Source of the DNA: Planctomycetaceae bacterium
Lineage (GTDB): Bacteria; Planctomycetota; Planctomycetia; Pirellulales; Pirellulaceae
Direction of reading: 5' to 3'
DNA: 64,000 nucleotides
NCBI GenBank assembly: GCA_020638975.1
Contig: JACKHN010000018.1
Coordinates: 1 to 64,000, forward strand
The translations under genes and the position numbers were made by a program. The notes under the pieces were generated by a model. The model searched no databases, was not told the origin of the DNA, and saw nothing but the letters and a program-made list of their open reading frames with translations. Of this stretch, positions 1-9,411 are shown in pieces; position 1 is the first letter of the stretch, and each line of letters starts with the position of its first letter.

Positions 1-3000
1 GACCTGGGGAACACGGACTATCGTACGGCAAGCTTCCCGGCGGTGAGTACGGATCCGTCAGACCCACGAGCTTTGACGGCGGCAACGCCTGCCACGACAT
101 TGGGTATCAGTGTTCGTCCGACGAACGACGCGCCAACGCTGGTGATTCCAGCGGGGATCGCGGCGGTGTTGGACGAGGATGACGCGGCTGGCGTGTTGTT
201 GATCGATGGCAGCAATGTAGGGATCACCGTGGGTGATTTGGTGGATGACATTTACCACCCGGACGCTGTGCAACTGCACGTGACGTTGAGCGTGCTGCAC
301 GGCGGCTTGCAATTTGACAGCGTTCCGTCGGGTGTCACGTTGACGGAAATAGAGAACGCATCGACGGATGGTTCCGCACCGGATCTGGTGGACCTGAGCG
401 CGACGTATCAGAAAGTGACGCTAGAAGGCACGATCGCGGATCTGAACATGGCCTTGTTGAATCTGCGTTACGTCAACGACCACAATTATAACACGGACAT
501 CAGCCCGACGAACGGTGAAGTACTGACGGTGCTGGTGAACGACATGGGTAATGTCGATTACCGGTCGGTCGCTTTTCCGAACATCAGTCTGAACGAAAAT
601 GATGGAGAAGCGGAGACGGTGAGCGGTACCCAGCAACTGACGGTTCGTCCGACGAACGATGCTCCGGTGTTGAGCGGTCCGACGAGCGGTACAGTGGACG
701 AAGATTCGCGAACCGGTCCTTTAGTGTTCAGTGCCGCTAACGGAAACGCGATCACTGCTTTCGATGTTGACGCGGAAGAATTGTTGAGTGTGGATAACAC
801 GGATGGCGGTCGGTTGTCCGTCACGTTGACGGTCGCGTTCGGCACTTTGACTTTGACTGCAGCACAACCCGCCAGCATTATTGCGACCGACATCGATGGC
901 AGCGACGGTACGCTTTCGTTCCGCGGCTTGCAGTCAGACATTGACGCATATTTGGATGGATTGGCGTACAATCCGAACCTCAACTTCAACAACAACGTTG
1001 GGAGTGAAGTGCTGACGATCTTGGTGAATGACCAGGGCAATTCGGGAGAAGAGCGTCCCGTCAATGGTGTTGGACTGACTGATGGTCTGTCGATTTCGAT
1101 TTCTGTGGTTCCGATAAATGATCCGCCTCATGGGTCGGACGCGACAATCGTTATGCTAGAGGATGGCACGCGCGCATTCACGGAAGCCGATTTTGGTTTC
1201 AGCGATGCCGACGATGCTCCTGCGCCAAATGCGTTTCTGTCAGTGCGGATCTCATCGCGACCCACGGTTGGTACTTTGGCGTTCGACGGTACACCGGTTG
1301 TGGTTGGGGATGAAATCGCTGTCGCAGATTTGAGCCGACTCACCTTCCGGCCTGCTCAGGATCGGAATGGCTCACCCTACGCGAGCTTTACGTTCCAGGT
1401 GCGAGACAATGGCGGCACGCTAAACAACGGCGTTAACCTTGATGCGACGCCCAATACGATCACGTTTAATGTCACGCCGCTCAATGATACCCCGCTCGTG
1501 ACCTTAGTTAATAGCCAATTCACACTCTCCGAAGCAGCTGTGGATAGTTTAGGGAGGGTGATACCGCAATCTCTAACTGGCGTGTCAGTCTCGGATGTGG
1601 ACGAAGATGAACTGCTGGGAACCGGAGAGCTGTTTGTAACGGTGACGGTGCTTGCCGATCCCGATAATGACATCGACAACGGCACTGTAGTGCTGACTGC
1701 TATCGGTTCAGCGACGGTTAATGTTGATGCGACGCCAAATGTGATTGGCATTGCCGGGACTGAGGCCGATGTAAACGCGACGTTGGCGACTCTCGCGTAC
1801 ACCGCTCCGTCGGCTCATTTTAATAGTGCTAACAATAGCGAGGCCGGTAACGTAAATGGCCTTGTGTTTGTTGTTATAAACGTCGATGACCTTGGAAATA
1901 CAGGCTCAGACGGACCAAAGAATTCGGAACGCACGATCACACTGACGGTCGTTCCGGTGAATGATGCACCTGAGTTCACGCTTTCGGCCACGCCAATTTC
2001 GATTGATGAAGATGTTCACTCGACCAAAGGCGCTGTCTATTCCGCTGTGGTTGCCACGTCCATTCGACCGGGGCCGGCAGCTGCGACGGATGAATCGACT
2101 CAAACGTTGAGTTTCAACCTGACTCCGACCAACATAACGGGCAATTTGGCCTTTGTTTCGGGCCCGGCAATTGATGCAACGACCGGTGCATTGACGTTCC
2201 AGACGAGTCCAGATGCAAACGGCACGGCGGTGATTGAAGTCGTTTTAGTGGACGATGGAGGCGTATCCAATGGCGGTGTGGACAGATCACCCGTTCAGCG
2301 ATTCACACTAACGGTAAACCCGGTCAACGATATGCCGCTTATTGTTGTTGATGCGTCTCTGCAGAACCCCGCCCACGATGAAGATAGCGGGCTCGTCGTC
2401 ATCACCGACTGGGCATCGAGCGTGTTACCGGGACCTGCGAGCGCAACCGATGAGTTGACACAGGCTTTGAACGCTGTCGTAAACGTATCGGCAACGACTG
2501 GCAATCTGACATTTGCCACACCCCTTCGCTTCGATCCCGTCACCGGTGATCTGACCTTCGAGGCTGACACGGACTCGAATGGGAGCGCGGTGTTCAGCGT
2601 TACGGTGACCGACAACGGAAGTCCTACAGGCACGACAGTTGTTGGCCCGTATACCCTGACGATCAAAGCGATCAATGACCCGCCAGTGCCACGTCCGACC
2701 GATGCTGGGGATATGGTTTCGCATACTTACGTAACTGCGGAAGACACGTTGCGGTCGATCGCAATTGCCGATTTGACAACTGCATCGGCGACCAAAGATT
2801 TGCCAGGGCCAGCGAACGAATCGAGCCAGACGTTGACGGTGACAGGTGTCGCTGCAAGTAGCTTCCATGGTGGTACGGTCGTCCTCAACGGTTCGCAGAT
2901 TGACTACCATCCGGCTCTGGATTTTGTCGGCACCGATACCTTTACGTACACGATTGTCGACAACGGTTTCAGCGGAGCATCACCCGACCCACGATCGGCG

Positions 3001-6000
3001 ACCGGTACGATTACCGTCACCGTGACCCCGGTAAACGATGCGCCGGTTGCGAAAAACGATCCAGAGCCAGGACTCGAGTCTGCTTACACGACCGATGAAG
3101 ATAGCCTGTTGGTCGTCGCTGGTGTCGGTGCAATCTATAACGACACGGATGTCGACTCGCCAGATCCCGCAGACGTTGATGGGACAGAGTTGCGGATTCA
3201 CGGTGCGGCAAATTCGACAGGAACTTTGGGCCAAGTTGCTTTCTTATTGGAGCCACTAAAGGGCATTCAGAACGGCGACTTTACCTACGATCCGGGAACT
3301 GCATTCCAGAATCTGGCGGCATTCGACCCCTTGAATCCGATCGAGGGAGTTAATTATGCCTTTGACACATTCCGGTACAGGATCTCTGATGGTGTGTATA
3401 CCGGACTGGACGACGTCAAACTTTCGAACGAAGCGACCGTGACGATTAGGGTGAATGGCGTCAACGACGCACCGATTGCCGATTCAATCTCGCTTCCACG
3501 CGCAGGAAATCCGCCGATTACCGAGAATCAGGTTCTATCTGCGATCGCCTTTGAAGGCCGAGATGTTGATTCCGATAACAACCGGGATGATCTGATTTAC
3601 ACGATCGTCAGTCCGACGGGACTTGGGACGGTTCGCAAGGGGAATCCGAATGCTAATGAAGACCCGCGAACGTTCTATTTCGATCCAGGTGACGACTTCG
3701 ACGATCTACAACAGAGCGACACTCGTTTCGTGAAGTTCACTTATACGGCGACGGATCGGCATGGTGCGGTCAGCAACATCGCGACTGTGACGATTACCGT
3801 CAGCGGTCAGAATGACGCGCCGGTTGTTAACGATGTGACGATTTCGACTTCCGCCAATACAGCCACCGTGGCTTCCTTCGATGCGGACGACGACGACAAC
3901 GATAACACTTTTGGAAACCTCAATTACAGCGTCGATACGAGTGGGCTGACCGGCACGAAGAAGGTGACGGTTGGTGTCGCGAACGATAATACAACTCCTG
4001 ACAACGGGTTCTTCGAGTTTGATCCAGGAACTGACTTTGTGAGCCTCGCAGCGGGTGCCACTTCGACCGTAGTATTTCCCTACACAGCGACGGATGCGCA
4101 TGCTGCGAGTGCTTCGGCCAATGTGACTGTGGTGGTCACGGGTGTGAACGACGCGCCCACGGTGCAGGCTGTTTCCATCGCCGCGATGGAAGATGGCGGT
4201 GCAGTAACGGGAACTTTCCTCGGCGATGATGTGGACACCGACGATTCGCGAGGAACTTTGGTTTATAGCTTCATTGGGCAATTGCCCGCCAACAGCGGTA
4301 CGCTCGTCAATAATAACGACGGAACGTTCCGGTTCAATCCTGGCTCGGACTTCCAAAGTCTTCGCGAGGGCGAAACGCGAGTCCTCACGTTCCGTTACAA
4401 CGCCCGCGATTCGCATCAAGCGTTAAGCTCGACCGCGACCGGCACCATCACGGTGACGGGAAAGAACGACGTTCCGGTTGTTGCGAACCTCGCCCTGGCA
4501 ACGGGCGAAAATCAGTCGTTGACCGCGAACTTCTCTGGCAGTGATGCCGATACGGGCGCGAGTCTGACTTACACCGCGAATGCGTTGCAAGGCAGCGGAA
4601 GTTTGTTGAATAATGGTAATTCGTCGTTCACATTCGATCCACTTACCGCATTTGATCACTTGCCTGCGAGTGGGACGGCAACCGTAACGTTTACCTATTT
4701 CGCGACGGATGGGATGGTTCAGAGTGGGCTCGCGACCGTGGCGATAACCGTCAACGGCGCCAATGACGCTCCCACCGTTCAGAATTTGACCATTAATGCG
4801 ATAGAGAATGGCCCCGTCGTCAACTCGCAGTTGATTGGTGACGATATCGATGATGACGATAATGCGAACTCGTTGACTTACGAGATCTTATCAGCACCGA
4901 GTGCCGGAAATCTCGTTCATAGCGGCGGTCGCTCCTTCTCGTTCGACCCAGGGCCGGACTTCCAGGAGCTTTCGGTGAACGAGACGGTGGACGTCACCTT
5001 CACATACCTGGTTCGGGATCGTTTCGGGCTGTCGAGCTCGACGGTGGGTACGGTGACGGTAAAGGTAGCGGGCCGGAACGATGCTCCGGTCGCCAGCAAT
5101 ATTAGTGGCTTGGTCGCGGTAGAGAACGGACCGGCGATCAATGGAAACTTCGTGGCCCAGGATGTTGACAACGACGAGACGGGTACCGGCATCACTTACA
5201 CGGTCGTGTCCCAACCCGCCGAAGGCACGGTCACTCCAACGATGACCGCTGCGGGATCAAAAGCTTTCTCGTTCGCACCGGGAACAGCCTTCCAAGATCT
5301 ATCACAAGGGCAAAGCCGGCAGGTCACGTTCACGTATCGCGCGACCGACACGCACGGGGGATCGAGTGCTCTCGCCACCGTGACGATTACGGTGAACGGT
5401 GTGAACGACGCTCCCGTTGCTCAGAACATCACAGGAGTGACGTCGGTCGAGGATGGCAGCCCAGTCAATATCACGTTGCAAGCCTCCGACATCGACAGTG
5501 ATGAGACCGGCTCGACACTTCGCTATTCACTTAAGGGAGGGCCGCCGGTCGGTAGCGGCACGGTGAATGTGAGTAACGTGCTCGGTAACGCCGTTGCTGT
5601 CTATAGCCCCGGCACCGATTTCCAGAGCTTATCGGTCAACCAAACCACTCCGTTAGCCTTTACTTATTCTGCGACCGATCAACATGGTGCCGAGAGCAAT
5701 GCCGCTACCGTGAATATTGTCGTTACCGGCGTCAACGACCCACCTGTCGCGCTGAACCGAACCTTGACCGGTGTGAGTGAAGATGGCCCGGCAGTAATGG
5801 GTTCTTTCTCGGCGACCGATGTCGACAGTGATGAAACAGGCTCGACCTTGGTGTACTCGGTCGTCTCGCCGCCAGCGCAGGGTCGAGTGACGGTCTCTGG
5901 AGTCACCGGCAATGTCACTTATATGTTCGATCCTAATGGTGAGTTCAACGATCTTAGTCTGAACGTTACGCGTAACGTGACATTTACCTACCAAGCGATG

Positions 6001-8856
6001 GATACGCACGGTGCCGTCGGGAAGGCAACCGTTACCGTCACCGTTGTCGGAACAAACGATCGCCCGACCGCGGGCACAGTTAGTGTGGCTGCTAGCGAAG
6101 ACGGCGGTCCCGTGACACGCGCGTTCGCGGGAGCGGACGTCGATGCGGACGACTCGCAGCAGACGCTCAACTACGACTTCACGAGCACGCTAACTGCCGT
6201 GCAGGGCACGATCATTAAAGACCCAAGCAATTCGCGTCAGTTTATCTACAATCCTGGTGCGAATTTCCAAGCGTTGGCGCTCGGTGAAGTTGGTTCCGCG
6301 CAGGTCACGTACACTGCAACCGATCGCCATGCGTCGACGAGCACGCCGGGCACGATTGCCATCTCGATCACCGGAGCCAACGACGCGCCCACTGCGACCT
6401 CGCTGTCCTTCAATGTCGCCGAGGGAGGTTCGCTGACGCGATCCTTCGGCGGTGACGACATCGACAGCGACGATTCGCTGACGTCACTTCAGTTCACGCT
6501 GGTAACTCAGCCGCCGGCGTCGATGGGCACCGTTACGAACAACGGTGGCGGCTCTTTTACGTTCGTCCCAGGAAACGCCTTTAAATCTTTGGCGTTTGGT
6601 GAACAAGGCTCGACGAGCTTCACCTATTTGGCGCGAGATCGTCACGGGGTCGCGAGTAATGTCGCGACGGTGGCGATCACTGTTGACGGCGTGAATGATA
6701 AACCCGTCGTCCAGAATCTCAGCGTCAGTGCCGTGGAAGACGGCGGACCTGTCAGTGGAACCTTTATTGGTGACGATATCGACTCGGATGATTCTCCCTC
6801 GACGATTGCTTTCAATATTGCTTCGCAGCCCAGCGAAGGCAGTGCCAGCAATTCGACCGGGAACGCTTTCACCTTCAACCCTGGGTCGGCTTTCCAAGAC
6901 TTAGGCGTCAATGAGAGTCGGTCGGTCACGTTCACCTATGTGGCGATCGACAGTCGTGGTGCAGTGAGCGACCCTGCCACGGTCACCGTCACTGTGTCGG
7001 GGGTTAACGACGCACCGACCGCTCGTGATGACCAGGCTTCTACTTTCGAGGGGCAAGTTCAAACGATTAACGTGATTGGCTCCGACGCAGGCGGAGCGGA
7101 TACGGATCCCGATGGCGACGCATTGACGATCAGCGGTTTTCAAGCGACGAGTGCAAAGGGCGCCGCGATTAGCCAGTCTGCAAACAGCATCTTGACGTAC
7201 AATCCGTTGCCTTCCTCAATGCTGAACGGGCTAGCAGCAGGCCAAACGACAACCGATACGTTCGAGTATACCGTGAGCGATGGTCGTGGCGGGGTGTCGA
7301 CGGCGACGGTAACTGTCACGGTGACGGGCGTCAACAATGCACCGACGGCGATCGGCGACTTGTACACGACTACCGCCGATTCCGTTCTCAGTATTTCCGC
7401 ACCAGGTGTTCGGTTCAACGACACGGATCCCGATCCCGGGACGACGCTGAGTGTTTCGTTTATGGATGCCACGAGCCTGCGTGGTGCCACGATAACATCC
7501 GATGGAAATGGCGGGTTTACCTACGATCCTACTGGCGTCCAAGGATTCCGCTTGCTGCGTGCCACGGAGACACTTACCGATACGTTCACTTATTCAGCGT
7601 TCGATGGCAGTTTGGCGTCTGGCTTGGCGACAGTCACGATCACGGTGAATGGCGTCAACGACGCGCCTACGGCGAATCCGGAAACCTATTCAACTTCAGA
7701 AGAGACGACACTTCAGGTGTCCGCTTTCGCTGGCGTGTTAGCAAACGATCGAGACATTGAGAACGATCCACTCACGGTGAGCTTGATAACCAGCGTCGCG
7801 CACGGCACGCTTAACTTGGCCGCGAATGGCTCGTTTACCTACACGCCAGTACTGAACTTCAATGGAAATGACACGTTCAGCTATCGCGTCTCGGATGGAA
7901 ATTCCTCGGCGGTTGCGACCGCAACCATCATCGTCAATGGAGTGAACGATGCACCTGTCGCGGTTGCCGACCAGTACTCGATGAACCAAGGAGCGACATT
8001 GCAGATTGGAGCGGCGGCGGGTGTGTTGGCAAACGACAGTGATGTTGACGACTCACGGTCATCTCTGCAAGCGATCGCTCGTAGCCTCCCAACCAACGGC
8101 GGCGTAACGCTGTTCGCGAATGGTTCGTTTGTCTACACGCCGACGTCCGATTTTACTGGGGTTTCGACCTTTACTTACCAAGCGGTCGATCCTGCGGGGG
8201 CGAGATCAGCACTGACGACCGTCCAAATAACGGTAAACTCGGGAAATTCTCCGACGACTTGGCACAACTCGCAGAATCCATTCGATGTCAATAACGACGG
8301 CAACGTGTCCGCCGTGGACGTCCTTCAGATCATTAACGATTTGAATGCAAATGGTTCGCGAGTGCTGCCAGTGCTGTCCGGCGCGCCGCCGTTCCTGGAC
8401 GTGAATAATGACGGATCGGTGACCCCTATCGACGCCTTGCAAGTCATTAACCGAATCAACTCCGGTTCCAGTGGCGAAGGCGAAGGTTCGACTCACCAGA
8501 CAGATCTCGTCGCGTTGGAGTCGGATTCGATCCTTGTTTCGCCTGTCACAGACTCAAGTCATTCATCCAATTGGATTTACGGAGAACGTTCTCGCCGCAC
8601 AAGCTCACCACTGTTCCGTGTCGAATCCGGCATGATTCGCCCACTTGGTGAGCCCAATTCAGGCACGAGTCGTGTCGAAATGGCGGCTTCCGACGTAAGT
8701 CGTTCCGCATCTAGATCGGATCGATGGAGTGACCTGCTGAGTGACTTAGCCTCTGTAGCACGGCAACCGTCGCAGTCGTCGGTCGACGAAGCGTTCTCGT
8801 CCTTTGGCGAAGAACAGGCGGGGTTGCTGGAAGATGTAATCGACGAGCTGTTCTAG
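1..8856 (+). CDS. Giant cadherin-like repeat protein with C-terminal dockerin, 5' end missing
   Basis: Frame 1 is open from the first base, so this is the last 2,951 residues of a longer protein; the first in-frame GTG (position 43) is not a real start because the residues before it (DLGNTDYRTASF) continue the repeat pattern. The visible part holds 23 beta-sandwich repeats of cadherin-like/VCBS type, each closed by a VNDAP-like linker (first at about 121, last at about 7945), then a type I dockerin (8275-8466) and an Ala/Ser-rich tail ending EEQAGLLEDVIDELF. Acidic DVDSD-type clusters in most repeats suggest calcium binding. I find no cysteine in it. By family it should be a secreted or surface fibre protein involved in adhesion or matrix structure; this is inferred from domains. 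The N-terminal LEPR-XLL motif seen in its two neighbours would lie upstream of the window. TAG stop at 8854-8856 lies inside a palindromic element. Confidence 0.93.
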   Translation, partial: DLGNTDYRTASFPAVSTDPSDPRALTAATPATTLGISVRPTNDAPTLVIPAGIAAVLDEDDAAGVLLIDGSNVGITVGDLVDDIYHPDAVQLHVTLSVLHGGLQFDSVPSGVTLTEIENASTDGSAPDLVDLSATYQKVTLEGTIADLNMALLNLRYVNDHNYNTDISPTNGEVLTVLVNDMGNVDYRSVAFPNISLNENDGEAETVSGTQQLTVRPTNDAPVLSGPTSGTVDEDSRTGPLVFSAANGNAITAFDVDAEELLSVDNTDGGRLSVTLTVAFGTLTLTAAQPASIIATDIDGSDGTLSFRGLQSDIDAYLDGLAYNPNLNFNNNVGSEVLTILVNDQGNSGEERPVNGVGLTDGLSISISVVPINDPPHGSDATIVMLEDGTRAFTEADFGFSDADDAPAPNAFLSVRISSRPTVGTLAFDGTPVVVGDEIAVADLSRLTFRPAQDRNGSPYASFTFQVRDNGGTLNNGVNLDATPNTITFNVTPLNDTPLVTLVNSQFTLSEAAVDSLGRVIPQSLTGVSVSDVDEDELLGTGELFVTVTVLADPDNDIDNGTVVLTAIGSATVNVDATPNVIGIAGTEADVNATLATLAYTAPSAHFNSANNSEAGNVNGLVFVVINVDDLGNTGSDGPKNSERTITLTVVPVNDAPEFTLSATPISIDEDVHSTKGAVYSAVVATSIRPGPAAATDESTQTLSFNLTPTNITGNLAFVSGPAIDATTGALTFQTSPDANGTAVIEVVLVDDGGVSNGGVDRSPVQRFTLTVNPVNDMPLIVVDASLQNPAHDEDSGLVVITDWASSVLPGPASATDELTQALNAVVNVSATTGNLTFATPLRFDPVTGDLTFEADTDSNGSAVFSVTVTDNGSPTGTTVVGPYTLTIKAINDPPVPRPTDAGDMVSHTYVTAEDTLRSIAIADLTTASATKDLPGPANESSQTLTVTGVAASSFHGGTVVLNGSQIDYHPALDFVGTDTFTYTIVDNGFSGASPDPRSATGTITVTVTPVNDAPVAKNDPEPGLESAYTTDEDSLLVVAGVGAIYNDTDVDSPDPADVDGTELRIHGAANSTGTLGQVAFLLEPLKGIQNGDFTYDPGTAFQNLAAFDPLNPIEGVNYAFDTFRYRISDGVYTGLDDVKLSNEATVTIRVNGVNDAPIADSISLPRAGNPPITENQVLSAIAFEGRDVDSDNNRDDLIYTIVSPTGLGTVRKGNPNANEDPRTFYFDPGDDFDDLQQSDTRFVKFTYTATDRHGAVSNIATVTITVSGQNDAPVVNDVTISTSANTATVASFDADDDDNDNTFGNLNYSVDTSGLTGTKKVTVGVANDNTTPDNGFFEFDPGTDFVSLAAGATSTVVFPYTATDAHAASASANVTVVVTGVNDAPTVQAVSIAAMEDGGAVTGTFLGDDVDTDDSRGTLVYSFIGQLPANSGTLVNNNDGTFRFNPGSDFQSLREGETRVLTFRYNARDSHQALSSTATGTITVTGKNDVPVVANLALATGENQSLTANFSGSDADTGASLTYTANALQGSGSLLNNGNSSFTFDPLTAFDHLPASGTATVTFTYFATDGMVQSGLATVAITVNGANDAPTVQNLTINAIENGPVVNSQLIGDDIDDDDNANSLTYEILSAPSAGNLVHSGGRSFSFDPGPDFQELSVNETVDVTFTYLVRDRFGLSSSTVGTVTVKVAGRNDAPVASNISGLVAVENGPAINGNFVAQDVDNDETGTGITYTVVSQPAEGTVTPTMTAAGSKAFSFAPGTAFQDLSQGQSRQVTFTYRATDTHGGSSALATVTITVNGVNDAPVAQNITGVTSVEDGSPVNITLQASDIDSDETGSTLRYSLKGGPPVGSGTVNVSNVLGNAVAVYSPGTDFQSLSVNQTTPLAFTYSATDQHGAESNAATVNIVVTGVNDPPVALNRTLTGVSEDGPAVMGSFSATDVDSDETGSTLVYSVVSPPAQGRVTVSGVTGNVTYMFDPNGEFNDLSLNVTRNVTFTYQAMDTHGAVGKATVTVTVVGTNDRPTAGTVSVAASEDGGPVTRAFAGADVDADDSQQTLNYDFTSTLTAVQGTIIKDPSNSRQFIYNPGANFQALALGEVGSAQVTYTATDRHASTSTPGTIAISITGANDAPTATSLSFNVAEGGSLTRSFGGDDIDSDDSLTSLQFTLVTQPPASMGTVTNNGGGSFTFVPGNAFKSLAFGEQGSTSFTYLARDRHGVASNVATVAITVDGVNDKPVVQNLSVSAVEDGGPVSGTFIGDDIDSDDSPSTIAFNIASQPSEGSASNSTGNAFTFNPGSAFQDLGVNESRSVTFTYVAIDSRGAVSDPATVTVTVSGVNDAPTARDDQASTFEGQVQTINVIGSDAGGADTDPDGDALTISGFQATSAKGAAISQSANSILTYNPLPSSMLNGLAAGQTTTDTFEYTVSDGRGGVSTATVTVTVTGVNNAPTAIGDLYTTTADSVLSISAPGVRFNDTDPDPGTTLSVSFMDATSLRGATITSDGNGGFTYDPTGVQGFRLLRATETLTDTFTYSAFDGSLASGLATVTITVNGVNDAPTANPETYSTSEETTLQVSAFAGVLANDRDIENDPLTVSLITSVAHGTLNLAANGSFTYTPVLNFNGNDTFSYRVSDGNSSAVATATIIVNGVNDAPVAVADQYSMNQGATLQIGAAAGVLANDSDVDDSRSSLQAIARSLPTNGGVTLFANGSFVYTPTSDFTGVSTFTYQAVDPAGARSALTTVQITVNSGNSPTTWHNSQNPFDVNNDGNVSAVDVLQIINDLNANGSRVLPVLSGAPPFLDVNNDGSVTPIDALQVINRINSGSSGEGEGSTHQTDLVALESDSILVSPVTDSSHSSNWIYGERSRRTSSPLFRVESGMIRPLGEPNSGTSRVEMAASDVSRSASRSDRWSDLLSDLASVARQPSQSSVDEAFSSFGEEQAGLLEDVIDELF
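3270..7000 (+). repeat. Twelve consecutive FxPGxxFQxL-class cadherin-like repeats
   Basis: A homogeneous block of about 100-residue repeats within gene 1. Each has an EDG (or ENG) opening, a DVDSDD-like acidic cluster, a strand of the form F-x-F-x-PG-x-x-F-x-x-L, then VTFTYxATDxHG and an ATVTITVxGVNDAP linker. Examples of the central motif are FYFDPGDDFDDL (about 3676), FRFNPGSDFQSL (about 4330), FSFAPGTAFQDL (about 5269) and FTFNPGSAFQDL (about 6869). Twelve copies are seen in a row; three related units occur in gene 2 near 35280, 35620 and 35910. Divergence between copies is high, so the array is old rather than a recent expansion. Confidence 0.85.
8275..8466 (+). other. Type I dockerin domain of gene 1
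   Basis: Two EF-hand-like calcium loops are visible: NPFDVNNDGNVSAVDVLQII and FLDVNNDGSVTPIDALQVIN, each with the D-x-N-x-D-G-x-x-x-x-x-D spacing of dockerin repeats and separated by about 40 residues. In cellulosomal bacteria a dockerin binds a cohesin; in planctomycetes the partner is not established, and no cohesin is recognisable in this window. The domain lies about 130 residues before the C-terminus. Confidence 0.88.
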
Positions 8857-8981
8857 GAGCCTGTCTGGTTCCGTACGTACGACGCGCCTCCGAAGCCCGT
8901 CGGTCAACGAATTAGCGATGATTCGACGGGCTTCGGAGCGCCATCGTACATGACAGCGCACGGTATCCGGACAGCCTCCTA
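8854..8981. repeat. Palindromic MITE-like element overlapping the gene 1 stop codon
   Basis: Perfect 15-bp inverted arms (8888-8902 CTCCGAAGCCCGTCG and 8924-8938 CGACGGGCTTCGGAG) enclose a 21-bp loop. Outer arms 8854-8868 and 8967-8981 also pair, 13 of 15 positions, and both ends read TAGGAG inward. GTACGA at 8877-8882 pairs with TCGTAC at 8944-8949. The whole 128 bp therefore folds as one long interrupted hairpin with near-matching terminal repeats, as expected of a non-autonomous mobile element or a REP-like palindrome. It could also act as a transcription barrier, but there is no T-tract after the arms as a classical intrinsic terminator would have. Confidence 0.6.
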
Positions 8982-9242
8982 GGACTCGTTTACATCTACA
9001 TCCGGCAACACGATTTGTGAAATTCCCAGCTTTCCCTTGTGCAGACGGTGCCAAAATCGACACGGCCATCTGGCGTGTCGAGGTTTGCGCACGCGCACCT
9101 TGCCGAATTGCTGGGTGAGACTTTCGAGTTTGGTGACCCGCACAGTGGGTGGGTCGCATGCAGTTAATGACAGATGTAATCGCTTTTACAGTTCGTATGA
9201 GGGGTTGTTTGGGGCGGCACTCCGCATTGAGCCCCCATTTTG

Positions 9243-9270
9243 TTGAAATGGCTTACCCCGCAACTATAAT
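9243..9270 (+). promoter_or_regulatory. Putative sigma70-type promoter of gene 2
   Basis: TTGAAA (9243-9248), a 16-bp spacer, then a consensus TATAAT (9265-9270) followed by CG. The start codon is 141 nt downstream. The promoter ahead of gene 3 (39331-39358) has the same TTG start, the same 16-bp spacer and the same TATAATCG, which makes a chance match less likely. Confidence 0.55.
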
Positions 9271-9393
9271 CGATGGAATCTGTAGAAACAAAATGTCAGT
9301 AAAGGACTTACAGGGACGGAGAAGTGTTTTCGGCGACCTCTGAAGTTGTCGTAAACCATGACTGCGTACTGTGTTCTGCATATTCGCTCTTTT

Positions 9394-9411
9394 CCCTTCG
9401 AAGGGTAGTCC
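9394..9411 (+). promoter_or_regulatory. Ribosome binding site of gene 2, inside a 12-bp palindrome
   Basis: AAGGG at 9401-9405 sits 6 nt before the ATG at 9412 and supports that start. It forms the right half of a perfect palindrome CCCTTCGAAGGG (9394-9405), so the site could be partly hidden in a small hairpin in the mRNA. Gene 3 has the same AAGGG at 7 nt but without the palindrome. Confidence 0.5.

Larger units (their letters stand above)
8982..9411. other. Intergenic region upstream of gene 2, no gene seen
   Basis: About 430 bp between the palindromic element and the start of gene 2. Two short open frames on the + strand (9037-9246 and 9149-9343) overlap each other in different frames, have no recognisable motif and contain the promoter of gene 2, so I do not call them. 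The region holds a sigma70-like promoter at 9243-9270 and a roughly 140-nt leader before the start codon. Confidence 0.6.

Noticed and set aside
43..8856. GTG at position 43 as the true start of gene 1
   Set aside because: The frame is open to the first base, and the upstream residues match the repeat unit seen again near 540-600.
8888..8938. Intrinsic terminator of gene 1
   Set aside because: The stem is strong but the loop is long (21 nt) and no run of T follows either arm; the outer matching arms fit a palindromic mobile element better.
9037..9343. Two overlapping small open frames upstream of gene 2
   Set aside because: No motif or plausible ribosome site, and they span the putative promoter at 9243-9270.
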